From: UMGS172 sp964424555
GTDB taxonomy: Bacteria > Bacillota > Clostridia > Oscillospirales > Acutalibacteraceae
Assembly: GCA_964424555.1 (NCBI GenBank)
Contig: CAYRIX010000003.1
Span: forward strand, 1 to 64,000
Direction of reading: 5' to 3'
DNA: 64,000 nt
Shown one piece after another: positions 18,340 through 26,853 of the stretch. Both the position numbers and the translations under genes were made by a program. The number at the start of each line of letters is the position of its first letter. Position 1 is the stretch's first letter. The notes under the pieces were generated by a model. That model saw only the letters and a program-made list of their open reading frames with translations, had not been told where the DNA came from and searched no databases.

Positions 18340-19578
18340 TTGGTTCGGGAAATTTTGCATTGTGATCTTAACAATTTTTATGCTACGGTCGCATGCCGTG
18401 ACGATCCGTCACTTAAAGGAAAAGCGGTGGCGGTCGGCGGAAGTCGGGAAGAACGGCACGGCATAATTCTTGCCAAAAACGAGTTGGCCAAGTCCTACGG
18501 TGTGTCAACCGGTGAGGCAATATGGCAGGCACAGCTTAAATGTCCCTCGCTCGTAGTTGTGCCGCCCGACTTCAAGCGATACACCTATTTTTCGCAACAG
18601 GTAAGGAAAATATACGAACGCTATACCGACCTTGTAGAGCCGTTTGGAATAGATGAATGTTGGCTTGACGTCACAGGTAGTCGACGGCTTTTCGGTAACG
18701 GAACCGAAATAGCCGATCGTATCCGCCGTGAAATATCCGAGGAGCAGGGGCTGACGGCATCGGTCGGAGTAAGCTTCAATAAGATATTTGCAAAGCTGGG
18801 GTCTGACCTTAGAAAGCCGAATGCCACAAGCGTTATTCCTTATGACCGTTTTCGGGAGATTGTATGGCCCTTGGAGGTCAGCCGTCTTTTGGGTGTGGGG
18901 CCTGCGACCGAACGCAAGCTACACTCCTTGGCGGTGTTCACCATAGGTGATCTTGCTACGGCCGATTTCGAGGCCGTTAGGCTACGGCTTGGTAAAAACG
19001 GAGAGCTTTTATATCGTTTTGCCAACGGAGAGGAAAATTCTGCGGTATTAAAGACCGATTTCAAATACCGTCCGCAAAGCGCAGGTCGGTCGGTGACCTG
19101 TCCTAAGGACCTCACCACATTTGATGAGGTGTACCGAGTATTCTTACGACTTTCGGAAGAGGTGGCACGGGAGCTTCGCCGTGAGGATATGGAGGCACAT
19201 TCCATAGCGGTGCATATAAGGGATAACCGATTGCAGGTGCGTGAGTTTATGACGGGGGTTGATACCCCCATACAGACTGCAAAACGGCTGGCCGATGAAG
19301 GGATAAAACTGCTTAAACGCAACTACGGGTTTGAATATCCCTTGCGCTCGGTAGGGGTAAGGGCGATAAATTTAAGGGATTACAGTCCTGAATACCAGCT
19401 TTCCTTTTTTGACGACCGTGTGAAACTGATAAAGCAGGATATTCTGGAGCGTAGCATGGATAAAATTAGAGATAGATACGGTGACTCGGCGGTGGTCAGG
19501 GCATCGTTGCTTAATGATTTCAAGGCGTTTAAAGAACAATCTCCGTCAACCTTAGGACATGCGAGGTTGTCGTTGTGA
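18340..19578 (+). CDS. dinB: DNA polymerase IV (Y-family, translesion)
   Basis: 412 aa from TTG 18340, with GGCAGGTG about 9 nt upstream; no earlier in-frame start is available. Begins (M)VREILHCDLNNFYATV, with catalytic Asp in HCDLNNFYA and the DE pair in FGIDECWLDVT. Then comes SVGVSFNKIFAKLGSDLRKP and the helix-hairpin-helix region LLGVGPATERKL, followed by the little-finger domain. It copies damaged templates with low fidelity. The two LexA boxes upstream place it under SOS control. It is monocistronic. Confidence 0.96.
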   Translation: MVREILHCDLNNFYATVACRDDPSLKGKAVAVGGSREERHGIILAKNELAKSYGVSTGEAIWQAQLKCPSLVVVPPDFKRYTYFSQQVRKIYERYTDLVEPFGIDECWLDVTGSRRLFGNGTEIADRIRREISEEQGLTASVGVSFNKIFAKLGSDLRKPNATSVIPYDRFREIVWPLEVSRLLGVGPATERKLHSLAVFTIGDLATADFEAVRLRLGKNGELLYRFANGEENSAVLKTDFKYRPQSAGRSVTCPKDLTTFDEVYRVFLRLSEEVARELRREDMEAHSIAVHIRDNRLQVREFMTGVDTPIQTAKRLADEGIKLLKRNYGFEYPLRSVGVRAINLRDYSPEYQLSFFDDRVKLIKQDILERSMDKIRDRYGDSAVVRASLLNDFKAFKEQSPSTLGHARLSL

Positions 19579-19687
19579 GGAGAGTGGTTTGTGAAAATAA
19601 ATAAAAAATTGCAAATTAGTGATAATTCTTCACAATTCGATAATCTTAGCTATTGCAATTCGTGAAAATATATGGTAATATAATCAT

Positions 19688-19857
19688 GCCAAACAAAAAT
19701 CTTTTTTAAATCCAAATTGTGTATGTGTTTTTACTTTTGGTAAAAACGCAGATGCTCAATCTTAGCATACACTTTTTGGGTATTGTTTGGATTTTTGTTT
19801 GGCGACAATGAGCCATGCGTTTTTCGGTGCGTGGTCATAAGACTGCGCACTTTTTTG
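19688..19857 (+). ncRNA. Candidate structured RNA or leader ending in an intrinsic terminator
   Basis: The 346-bp gap 19579-19924 has no convincing ORF. TATAAT at 19679-19684 (a possible TTGCAA lies at 19653-19658, with a long spacer) would start a transcript near 19690. GCCAAACAAAAATC (19688-19701) pairs perfectly with GATTTTTGTTTGGC (19790-19803), enclosing nested pairs: AATCCAAA with TTTGGATT, GTGTATG with CATACAC, and a perfect hairpin GTTTTTAC/GTAAAAAC. A separate hairpin (GTGCG...CGCAC, 19827-19850) followed by TTTTTT ends it. About 170 nt. It could be a free small RNA (6S-like in general shape only) or an attenuator leader of the AbrB-like gene 68 bp later. No Rfam class was recognised by eye. 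Confidence 0.5.
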
Positions 19858-19924
19858 TTTATGCGACAGCGATCGGGTCGGATAACAAGAGGTGTGCATG
19901 CTAAAAACAGAAAGGAAAATTAAT

Positions 19925-20077
19925 ATGGATATTCAATATAAGTCGGTCAGAACAATTGATTCGGTCGGCAGGATAGTTCTGCCGTCAGAGTTACGTGAGC
20001 TGCTTGGTATCGGCGCATATGATAAGCTTAATATCACTGTCATCAACGGCGCAATACAGCTCACAAAAGCAGAATAA
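19925..20077 (+). CDS. Small AbrB/SpoVT-family DNA-binding regulator
   Basis: 50 aa. ATG 19925 with GAAAGGAAA upstream; the frame extends to 19892 without a better start. The protein is essentially one swapped-hairpin AbrB domain: SVRTIDSVGRIVLPSELRELLGI, then KLNITVINGAIQL. AbrB-type proteins bind DNA as dimers or tetramers and act as transition-state regulators. There is no C-terminal multimerisation domain as in full AbrB (about 95 aa), so it resembles the minimal MazE/AbrB-like proteins of Clostridia. The structured RNA with terminator just upstream may control it. Confidence 0.85.
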   Translation: MDIQYKSVRTIDSVGRIVLPSELRELLGIGAYDKLNITVINGAIQLTKAE

Positions 20078-20093
20078 TAACCCTTGCAGTCAG

Positions 20094-20123
20094 AAACCGC
20101 CGCATCATACAATGCGGCGGTTT
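20094..20123. terminator. Bidirectional terminator between the AbrB-like gene and thiT
   Basis: AAACCGCCGCAT (20094-20105) and ATGCGGCGGTTT (20112-20123) form a 12-bp perfect stem between convergent genes. Confidence 0.82.
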
Positions 20124-20145
20124 GCTTGTGCTTTATTAAGTAATA

Positions 20146-20697
20146 TTAGACTCTGTCAACAAGCCGTTTTACTGCAGGGACCTTGAAAAGAATAATTGCC
20201 GCAACGGTAGTGGTGATGAATTCGGGCACCATATAGGAAGCGTTGTAGCTCAGCGAGTATACCCAAGCATCGGCGCTTGTTATAGTTCCGAATATAATTA
20301 CACCCGAAATAAAGTGCATCAAAAATCTCAGCACCAGAACCATAACGACACCGCCTGCAATACCGACAATACCCTTTGTTTTGAACACCCCTGCAAGACC
20401 GAGCAAGGAAAATGCGAGTATGTAGTCGAGTACAATAGTGCCGATGAGGGCATAAGGGGTAAGCCCCCAACTGAGAACCGAGCCGAGGTCAAGTCCCAAC
20501 TGAATGAGTGAATAGATAAAGGCCGATACCATACCCCAGCGTGTACCGTACATCAAGGGTATCATGACGACGGGAAGCATTGAGAGCAGGGTGATCGAGC
20601 CGCCAAACGGTAAGATGAACGGTCTTAAGATGCTCAAAACCGTGGCGAGTGCCAACAGCACGGCTGTGACACACATTCTTTGGATGGTTTTCTTCAT
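20146..20697 (-). CDS. thiT: Thiamine-specific S component of an ECF transporter (ThiT)
   Basis: 183 aa, six predicted membrane helices, the size of ThiT (about 180-190 aa). Typical features are an N-terminal MKKTIQRMCVTAVLLALATVLS helix with the Ala-rich AxxxA face that docks on the ECF module, the segment PFGGSITLLSMLPVVMIPLMYGTRWGM, and the GLTPYALIGTIVLDYILAFSLLGLAGVF region. It imports thiamine together with a shared EcfA-A'-T module encoded elsewhere. The TPP riboswitch and terminator upstream independently support thiamine as substrate. Confidence 0.95.
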   Translation of the reverse strand: MKKTIQRMCVTAVLLALATVLSILRPFILPFGGSITLLSMLPVVMIPLMYGTRWGMVSAFIYSLIQLGLDLGSVLSWGLTPYALIGTIVLDYILAFSLLGLAGVFKTKGIVGIAGGVVMVLVLRFLMHFISGVIIFGTITSADAWVYSLSYNASYMVPEFITTTVAAIILFKVPAVKRLVDRV

Positions 20698-20761
20698 TTT
20701 TTACTCCTTTTCTTTCAGCGACATACGGTGCCGCACCGTTACTTCAATTTCACAGAAAAGG

Positions 20762-20798
20762 AAAAATAAAAGGCTCATCAGATTTTCCTGATGAGCCT
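20762..20798 (-). terminator. Attenuator terminator of the TPP riboswitch
   Basis: On the minus strand AGGCTCATCAG and CTGATGAGCCT (plus coordinates 20788-20798 and 20771-20781) form a perfect stem followed by TTTTATTTTT. It lies between the aptamer and thiT, so the switch most likely works by premature termination. Confidence 0.92.
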
Positions 20799-20821
20799 AA
20801 AATTCTAACTTCCGAGAAAAA

Positions 20822-20910
20822 ATTCCTACGTCGGCATTACCCGCATCAGGTACAACGGTCAGGACGAAACACGTCCAATCTCAGCCGGATCAATTTCCAG
20901 CACCCTTTTC
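20822..20910 (-). ncRNA. TPP riboswitch aptamer (thi box)
   Basis: Read on the minus strand: GGGTGC near the 5' end, GGCTGAGATTGGACG, GTCCTGACC, then GTACCTGATGCGGGTAATGC and CGACGTAGGAA. This is the order of conserved THI-box blocks (CUGAGA, ACCUGAU, GGUAAUGCCAGCGUAGG) with the usual P1-P5 arrangement. It senses thiamine pyrophosphate and represses thiT through the terminator that follows. Confidence 0.96.
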
Positions 20911-20926
20911 TGTTCAATTTGAGGTT

Positions 20927-20954
20927 ATTATATCACAAAACTTCGATTTGTCAA
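20927..20954 (-). promoter_or_regulatory. Promoter of the riboswitch-thiT transcript
   Basis: Minus strand: TTGACA (20954-20949), 16-nt spacer, TATAAT (20932-20927), about 20 nt before the aptamer. Confidence 0.88.
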
Positions 20955-21023
20955 TATGCGGTATTGCAATTTTCTTAAAAATATTATAAACTGTAAGCAG
21001 TAAGCTTGAAAGGAAGGGATAGC

Positions 21024-22709
21024 ATGGTCAGATACCCTAAGGCGGCGAAAAGCGGATCGCCTGAGGCTGTTGCTTATGCTGATTTCGCCATAAGAGCCGA
21101 TCGGTTTGTTTCTCAGATGCTTGCAGGCTATGAATCGGCAGATTACCGTGAGATAAAGGTCATCCATGACCCTGTATGGGGCACCATGAAGTTTTATCCG
21201 TGGGAATTACAGATACTTGACTCTCCGCTGATACAAAGGCTGCGCAACATTAATCAATTAGGTCTGGCGGTACTGACCTATCCGTCGGCACACCATTCCC
21301 GTTTTGAGCATACTCTGGGGGTCACGGCCTTGGTGACCAAAATGGTCGACAGTATAAACGACGGCTATCATCCTGAGGGTCGTGGTGATGAACGCACAGT
21401 ACAGCAGAGCGACCATGATAAGCTGCGACTTGCCGCAATATTGCATGACGTCGGTCATTGCTTCTTTTCCCACCTTTCGGAAAGAATGTACGGTAACACC
21501 GACGAGTTTCAGGCATTGAAGAGCTCCTTTGAGATATTTTCTTCGGCTCAGCCGCATGAGATTTTGGCATACGTTATTGTGAATACTCCATCCTTCAAGG
21601 AGTTTTTTGTGTCGTGTGTTGATTATCCCGAGAAGGTTGATGTTGATGAGTTCTTTGACGATATCGGACGAATGATAGTCGGTGCTACTATCGATACAGT
21701 TCATAACATCAACGGCAAGCGTGTCCAAAAGCGCTACCTTACCGAGATGATAAACGGTCAGTTCGATGCCGATTCATTGGATTATTTGCGCCGAGACAGT
21801 TATATCACTGGTCTGTCGCTTACATATCATATCGACCGTTTCCTTTATAAGATAAAGATAGTCGATGTTGAAGAGCAGTTCTGTGGTGAAACGGTGGTCG
21901 CAAAGCATTTGACCGTACCTATATCGGGTGTATCAACGGTAGAGGAAATGATATTCGGTAAACAAATGCTGACCAGATATATTTATCAGCATCAAAAGGT
22001 GTTGGCGGCCGATGCTCTTGTGTATGATATTGTAAGCGGATTAAAAACCAACGGCAAGCTACAGCATCCTTGCGATTTTCTGTATTACTGTGACGATGAT
22101 ATTTATAAGATATACGACGAAAGCGGCGACCCCGATCTCAGAGTACCTGCCTTCAACATGCCGATACACAACGATTCAAGCAAGACGATTTCGGATGTTG
22201 TCCGAAAGATCAAGACACGAAGCCTACCCAAAAAGGCATTGGTAATTAATATGGCCTGTTTGTCCTCTGATAGCGAGCTCAGACTGAATGAGGCCTACGA
22301 AACGGTGAGATCGGCCATGCTGAGCGGCGGTTTTCGTAAGGAAGTCAGGGATGAGGCCTGGAGAATATGTGACGAAGTTGGGTTGGATAAGTCAAAGATC
22401 GATCTGTTTGACATATTTTACTCTGTGCCCAAGCCCTCTACTGCAAAAAATTACACCGATGTCCGTGTGGCCACACATGACGGACGTTTGGTTGAGCTAT
22501 CGGAGGTCGCTGACCTCAATGACTGGGCGGACGAGTTTTCGGGACGTGCATGGAATGCGTATGTGTTCTCCTCGGCTGAGCTTTTGCCTGTCGTAAGCCT
22601 TGCCGCCAAGAATGTTCTTGAAAAACGTGGGGTGTGTTTCGACCGAGACAGGATATTTGCCAATCTCAAGCATTTTGCAGACATCAAACGTTTAACGAAG
22701 GATGAATGA
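21024..22709 (+). CDS. HD-domain phosphohydrolase (dNTPase/metal-dependent hydrolase type)
   Basis: 561 aa. ATG 21024 follows GGAAGGGA; a TTG at 21006 overlaps that RBS. The HD signature is split as usual: HHSRFEHTLGV (first metal His), then LAAILHDVGHCFFSHLSE (the HD pair) and a later Asp in QFDADSLDYLRRDS. LQILDSPLIQRLRNINQLGLA resembles the N-terminus of dGTPase-like and SAMHD1-like proteins. It likely hydrolyses (d)NTPs or another phosphate ester in the cytoplasm. The C-terminal 200 residues are not recognised. It is monocistronic with its own terminator. Confidence 0.85.
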   Translation: MVRYPKAAKSGSPEAVAYADFAIRADRFVSQMLAGYESADYREIKVIHDPVWGTMKFYPWELQILDSPLIQRLRNINQLGLAVLTYPSAHHSRFEHTLGVTALVTKMVDSINDGYHPEGRGDERTVQQSDHDKLRLAAILHDVGHCFFSHLSERMYGNTDEFQALKSSFEIFSSAQPHEILAYVIVNTPSFKEFFVSCVDYPEKVDVDEFFDDIGRMIVGATIDTVHNINGKRVQKRYLTEMINGQFDADSLDYLRRDSYITGLSLTYHIDRFLYKIKIVDVEEQFCGETVVAKHLTVPISGVSTVEEMIFGKQMLTRYIYQHQKVLAADALVYDIVSGLKTNGKLQHPCDFLYYCDDDIYKIYDESGDPDLRVPAFNMPIHNDSSKTISDVVRKIKTRSLPKKALVINMACLSSDSELRLNEAYETVRSAMLSGGFRKEVRDEAWRICDEVGLDKSKIDLFDIFYSVPKPSTAKNYTDVRVATHDGRLVELSEVADLNDWADEFSGRAWNAYVFSSAELLPVVSLAAKNVLEKRGVCFDRDRIFANLKHFADIKRLTKDE

Positions 22710-22732
22710 CTGATTACAAATTATCTAAAAAC

Positions 22733-22765
22733 AAAACCGCTCAAGGTTATTACTTGAGCGGTTTT
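22733..22765. terminator. Bidirectional terminator between convergent genes
   Basis: AAAACCGCTCAAG (22733-22745) and CTTGAGCGGTTTT (22753-22765); the flanking A and T runs serve both strands. Confidence 0.92.
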
Positions 22766-22782
22766 GCCGATATAGCCAGAAA

Positions 22783-23379
22783 TCATTTATCGGTATCGTC
22801 TATCTCAACGAGATCGGAGGACACTTGGTTTGACTTGTCAAGCTTTTTAGCATTTTTAGAAACCCAAAGCTGAGAAAACAGGTCGGTGATACCGCTGAAA
22901 ACAAGGCCTACACCGATAAGCACGGTAATGACATTAGCGGTTTGAACAGAGCAAACTACCATTACAATTCCAAAGATGATGTTGATAGCAGCCAATATCA
23001 GCAAGGATCTCCAGCCGTCCATTTTAAGACGTATAAGATCAAGACCGTTTTGCAGCTTTTTGACACCGCTGACGATTATCAGCGCACCCAATATTACGGG
23101 TATCAGGCTTATGACGGCATCCCGTTTGGCAAGTATGATTATACCGATGACCAAGGCCACCACAGCAAACACCAGATCGTTGCGGTAAAAATTTGCTTTG
23201 ACGTCCTTTTTGAAATAGTTGTACAGCTCGATAACGGCAAAAACAAACATTGCCGCCGCCAACACATAGGCGATCATTTCATTAACGGCTTTGGGAAAGA
23301 AGATCAGCACTCCGCCGAGCAGGATACAAATGACCGAGGTGAGCAGCATATCCCAATGCACCTTTTTAAGCGATTCCAT
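22783..23379 (-). CDS. DUF308/HdeD-like membrane protein
   Basis: 198 aa. ATG at 23379 (minus) has AGGAGG 8 nt upstream; the longer frame to 23460 has no comparable RBS. Six hydrophobic helices arranged as pairs (LLTSVICILLGGVLIFFP, AYVLAAAMFVFAVIELY, LVFAVVALVIGIIIL, VILGALIIVSGVKKLQ, LLILAAINIIFGIVMVV, VLIGVGLVFSGITDLF), each pair ending in G-I/V-x-x-L as in the DUF308 repeat. The C-terminal tail of about 35 residues is charged and cytoplasmic. E. coli HdeD is linked to acid resistance, but function here is unknown. It has its own promoter. Confidence 0.82.
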   Translation of the reverse strand: MESLKKVHWDMLLTSVICILLGGVLIFFPKAVNEMIAYVLAAAMFVFAVIELYNYFKKDVKANFYRNDLVFAVVALVIGIIILAKRDAVISLIPVILGALIIVSGVKKLQNGLDLIRLKMDGWRSLLILAAINIIFGIVMVVCSVQTANVITVLIGVGLVFSGITDLFSQLWVSKNAKKLDKSNQVSSDLVEIDDTDK

Positions 23380-23401
23380 AATTTTGACCTCCTTTTTATT
23401 T

Positions 23402-23430
23402 ATTTTACCAATCATTACTCGTTTTGTCAA
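23402..23430 (-). promoter_or_regulatory. Promoter of the DUF308 gene
   Basis: Minus strand: TTGACA (23430-23425), 17 nt, TAAAAT (23407-23402), followed by the AGGAGG of the gene. Confidence 0.82.
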
Positions 23431-23464
23431 GAATGCTTGACCGCCGTGAGAATATCGCATTACC

Positions 23465-23493
23465 TTGACAAGTCCTATTTTTAGGACTATAAT
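23465..23493 (+). promoter_or_regulatory. Promoter with a perfect dyad filling its spacer, upstream of comEC
   Basis: TTGACA (23465-23470) and TATAAT (23488-23493) with a 17-nt spacer. The 18-bp perfect dyad AGTCCTATTTTTAGGACT (23471-23488) occupies the whole spacer, the classic place for a repressor operator. The predicted transcript reaches comEC through a leader of about 120 nt. The regulator is not identifiable from the window. Confidence 0.78.
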
Positions 23494-23618
23494 AATGATT
23501 ATAGAATGTAAAAACTGTTTTCGCTGTCACTAAAACCAAACATTGGGATCAAGCTGATATTACAGTTGGTCACCTAAACGGTCAGTGTTTAATAATTATT
23601 GCATAAGGGGATGCGGGC

Positions 23619-25802
23619 ATGAACAGAACGGCGCTGTCCTTGGCGGCACTTTTTATTACCGCATCGGCATTGTTTTATCTATTTGGGATTAATGCAATAT
23701 TTGTACTGGGTTTATTATTGTGTGTAGCGTCAGGAGTATGCACCGTTTTGGCTCGCCGTAAAGGTATCGGCTTCAAGCCGAGCTTGGCACTGCTTGCAGG
23801 TGCCGTGTTTTGCTTGCTTTTGAATTTTTATAATACGTTCAATATCGAGCATGCTGAGTCCTTGATCGGCAGGACCGAGACGGTAAGCTGTCTGGTTGTT
23901 GAGGAGCCTGAGTACCGTGATGGCTATGTAAGGCTTATGGTGGAAACCGACGGTACAAATGAGTTTGACAAAGGCTTACAAGGCCCTGTGACGCTTATAC
24001 TTAACATTGATTCTGACAAGTCTGCTTATGAGGCCGAGGCAGGTGATATACTTTCGGCTGAGATTACCTTTAAGCTGCAGGAAGACAGTGTGCGCAAGTA
24101 TCTGTGGCCTGATAGGGTGTATGTGAGCACTGCCGTAAAGTCGATTGAGATAACCGGACACAAGGATACGCTGTATACATACTGCATTGATCTTCGTAAA
24201 AGCATCCGAGCGGGAATAGACAGTCACGTGAAGGGTGACAAGGCGGCTTTGCTCAAGGGTCTGTTGCTTGGCGATATCAGTGGAATGAGCGATGAGCTTT
24301 ATGCCGATTTCAAGGCCTGCGGTGTGTCACATGTTACGGCCGTTTCGGGTATGCACATCGGTGCTTTTTGCACGATGGTGACAACAATGTTAGGACTGTT
24401 TATGAGCCGACGTAAGGCTGCCGCCTTTGCGTTTGTTCCGTTGGTCATAACCGTTATGCTGGCAGGCGTTACACCGTCGGCTGTAAGGGCGGGGGTTATG
24501 TGTGGACTGACTCTGCTTGCCGATTGTCTGCTCAAAAAGACCGACAGCCTAAATTCGTTGGGAGTGGCCGTTTCGGTCATGCTTTTGTTTAATCCGCTTT
24601 ATGTAGTAAATCTTGGCTTTCAGCTATCGTGCAGTGCCTCGGCAGGAGTTATGGTGAGTGCACCCTATGGGTCTACATTGGCTAACCGATTGGCGAAGAC
24701 TCGATTTAATCTGTTTAACAAAATAATTTCTGCGGCGGTGCGCATTTTTGTTGTTTCGATAGGTGCAACGGTGTTTACCCTGCCGCTTCAGATCGTCACC
24801 TTTGGATATATTTCGGTGGTAGCGCCCTTGGCCAGCAGTCTTATATGCTCGGCGGCCGTTTATGCCATGGCGGTCACGGTAGTGGCGCTTGTGATGTATT
24901 ACATACCGTATGTTGAGTATATTGCGGCAGTTCCGTTCTGGATAGCCGAGCTTTTGGCAAGCTATATTTGTGTCGTTGTCACTGTGCTGGCCGATATACC
25001 GTTTTCCTACATACCGTTTGGTGACAATTCGGCGATTTTATGGGTGGGGCTGTCATTGTCTATGGCGGCGGTATGGGTGTTGCTAAACAGAACGGGCGGC
25101 AAACGTTTAGCGGCACTTTTGGTGACGGTGTTGCTGTTGGTGTGTCTTTGGGCTGACAGCTTTGCCTCAAGCGATGTTATCGAGGTGGCGGTATTGGAAA
25201 CAGGCAATGGGCTGTGCACCGTGATAACCTACGGTGAAAAATGTGTTGTGATAGGCTGTGGGAATGACTTGACCGACCGCTATACGCTAAGAAACCATCT
25301 TGTTCTCCGCAGTGTCAGCGAGGTCGAAATGCTGCTTATTCCGTCTGACGCCGAGACTTGCTTCGGAGGATATGAGGATATTCTCCAGGAAATAGCCCCG
25401 AAAACCACCGTTATTCCCGACAATTTCGGAAACAGCACCGTGTTTTCGGGCGGTGTTGAGGTTGCAACCGATGGAAGTGAGTACCAGGCGAACGATGGAA
25501 ATATTAAAATAAAAGCCTTGAAATGCGACAACGGTTGTGTTTATGAGGTGACCTGCTGTGAAAAGAGGTTTTTTGTAAGCAGTTCACGTTACAAGGCCGA
25601 GCATGTGGGAAATAAAAGTGCTGATTTCATAATTACCTCAAGAGCGTTGCCGTATGACATTAACACAGAGCTTTTGATAGTTTCCTCTGAAACCGAGATC
25701 GATATAGAGAATTGCAAGACTGTTTTGACAACTGCAGGCAGAACAATATCGGTAAAGCTAAAGCCAAACAAGGGAGTGACCGTTTATGAAGGATACAGCT
25801 AA
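23619..25802 (+). CDS. comEC: ComEC/Rec2-family DNA uptake channel with degenerate beta-lactamase-like domain
   Basis: 727 aa. ATG 23619, AAGGGG 8 nt upstream. The N-terminal two helices and OB-like soluble part (to about 190) are followed by the competence domain at about 190-490, with LLLGDISGMSDELYADFKACGVSHVTAVSGMHIG and GVTPSAVRAGVM typical of ComEC, and about 10 membrane helices. The C-terminal part (about 515-727) corresponds to the metallo-beta-lactamase-like domain, but the expected SHxHxDH metal motif is replaced by LLIPSDAETCFGG. ComEC carries single-stranded DNA across the membrane in transformation; the C-terminal domain is thought to act as a nuclease in some species. It overlaps holA by 17 bp, a common Firmicutes arrangement. 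No comEA is present here. Confidence 0.93.
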   Translation: MNRTALSLAALFITASALFYLFGINAIFVLGLLLCVASGVCTVLARRKGIGFKPSLALLAGAVFCLLLNFYNTFNIEHAESLIGRTETVSCLVVEEPEYRDGYVRLMVETDGTNEFDKGLQGPVTLILNIDSDKSAYEAEAGDILSAEITFKLQEDSVRKYLWPDRVYVSTAVKSIEITGHKDTLYTYCIDLRKSIRAGIDSHVKGDKAALLKGLLLGDISGMSDELYADFKACGVSHVTAVSGMHIGAFCTMVTTMLGLFMSRRKAAAFAFVPLVITVMLAGVTPSAVRAGVMCGLTLLADCLLKKTDSLNSLGVAVSVMLLFNPLYVVNLGFQLSCSASAGVMVSAPYGSTLANRLAKTRFNLFNKIISAAVRIFVVSIGATVFTLPLQIVTFGYISVVAPLASSLICSAAVYAMAVTVVALVMYYIPYVEYIAAVPFWIAELLASYICVVVTVLADIPFSYIPFGDNSAILWVGLSLSMAAVWVLLNRTGGKRLAALLVTVLLLVCLWADSFASSDVIEVAVLETGNGLCTVITYGEKCVVIGCGNDLTDRYTLRNHLVLRSVSEVEMLLIPSDAETCFGGYEDILQEIAPKTTVIPDNFGNSTVFSGGVEVATDGSEYQANDGNIKIKALKCDNGCVYEVTCCEKRFFVSSSRYKAEHVGNKSADFIITSRALPYDINTELLIVSSETEIDIENCKTVLTTAGRTISVKLKPNKGVTVYEGYS

Positions 25803-26853
25803 AATGCAATACCTTACTGAAAACGAACTGAAGCTACAGATCAAATCGGGCAATTTTGCTCCGTGCTACATGTTTTTCGGCGAAGAGCATTATCTTATCA
25901 GAAATTATGTTGAAAAGATGGTATCGTCCTGCGTTGACGGATTTGTCGAGTTCAACATCAGCCGTTTTGATTCAAAGACTGCTGTTCAGCAGGTTTACGA
26001 TGCCGTGCAAAGCTTCCCGATGATGAGCCCACGCAGGATAGTGACGCTTTGTGACTATCCGTTTGATAAGGTCGCTTCATCCGAGGCTGACAAGCTGATG
26101 AGCTTGCTTGCCGATATGCCTGCCACCACTGTTTTTGTGCTGTGGTTTGAAACGGTCGAGATAAACCAAAAGAAGCCGCTTGACAAATTCTCCAAGCTTA
26201 TGAAGGCTGTGCGTGAGGCGGGCGGTGAGGTCTGCTATCTCGGACGAAAAACCGAGGGCGAAATAATGAAGATGCTGCAATCGGGTGCAGCAAGAAGAAA
26301 ATGCCGTATGGATGCTACAACGGCACGTTATATGATAGAGACCTGTTCGGATGATCTGGGCACGCTTATAAATGAACTGGAGAAGCTCTGCCTATATGTA
26401 GGCGAGGAGGGAACCGTTTCAAAGGAAACGGTAGACAAGGTGTGCTCACGGTCGGTCGAGGCCAGTGTTTACAATGTGTCCAAGGCTGTACTGCGAGGCG
26501 ACCTTAAAGGGGCCTGCGAATTACTTGACGACCTTTTCTATATGAATACCGACCCAGCATATATTCTGACCTTTCTTTCGTCGGCCTATATCGATATATA
26601 CAGGTGCTTTGCCGCAAGGTCGGGAGGCTTCAAGACCGATACGGTGGCAAAGGATTTCGGATACGGAAATCTTGCTTTCAGACTTAATGATGCCGAGCGA
26701 AACATGCGAAAATTCTCTGAACAACAGATAACCGAGTCGTTAAAATGCCTTTCGCACTGTGATGAAATGCTGAAGGGCTCGAGAGCAGACGGCCGTACGG
26801 TTTTGGAAAAGACTCTGGTCGAGCTGACGGTCATTGCACAGGAGAAACGCTGA
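25786..26853 (+). CDS. holA: DNA polymerase III subunit delta
   Basis: 355 aa. ATG 25786 with AGGGAG 9 nt before, inside the end of comEC. The N-terminal region CYMFFGEEHYLIRNYVEKM and the AAA-like fold without a functional P-loop are typical of delta; residues 225-240 (SVEASVYNVSKAVLRGDL) form the lid region. The C-terminal collar domain ends VLEKTLVELTVIA. It is the wrench subunit of the clamp loader that opens the beta clamp. The gene order comEC-holA is conserved in Firmicutes. The TGATG overlap with the next gene implies coupled translation. Confidence 0.95.
   Translation: MKDTAKMQYLTENELKLQIKSGNFAPCYMFFGEEHYLIRNYVEKMVSSCVDGFVEFNISRFDSKTAVQQVYDAVQSFPMMSPRRIVTLCDYPFDKVASSEADKLMSLLADMPATTVFVLWFETVEINQKKPLDKFSKLMKAVREAGGEVCYLGRKTEGEIMKMLQSGAARRKCRMDATTARYMIETCSDDLGTLINELEKLCLYVGEEGTVSKETVDKVCSRSVEASVYNVSKAVLRGDLKGACELLDDLFYMNTDPAYILTFLSSAYIDIYRCFAARSGGFKTDTVAKDFGYGNLAFRLNDAERNMRKFSEQQITESLKCLSHCDEMLKGSRADGRTVLEKTLVELTVIAQEKR

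Noticed and set aside
19688..19803. MITE with 14-bp terminal inverted repeats
   Set aside because: The TATAAT just upstream, the nested pairs and the following terminator fit an RNA better; no target-site duplication was seen. Not fully excluded.
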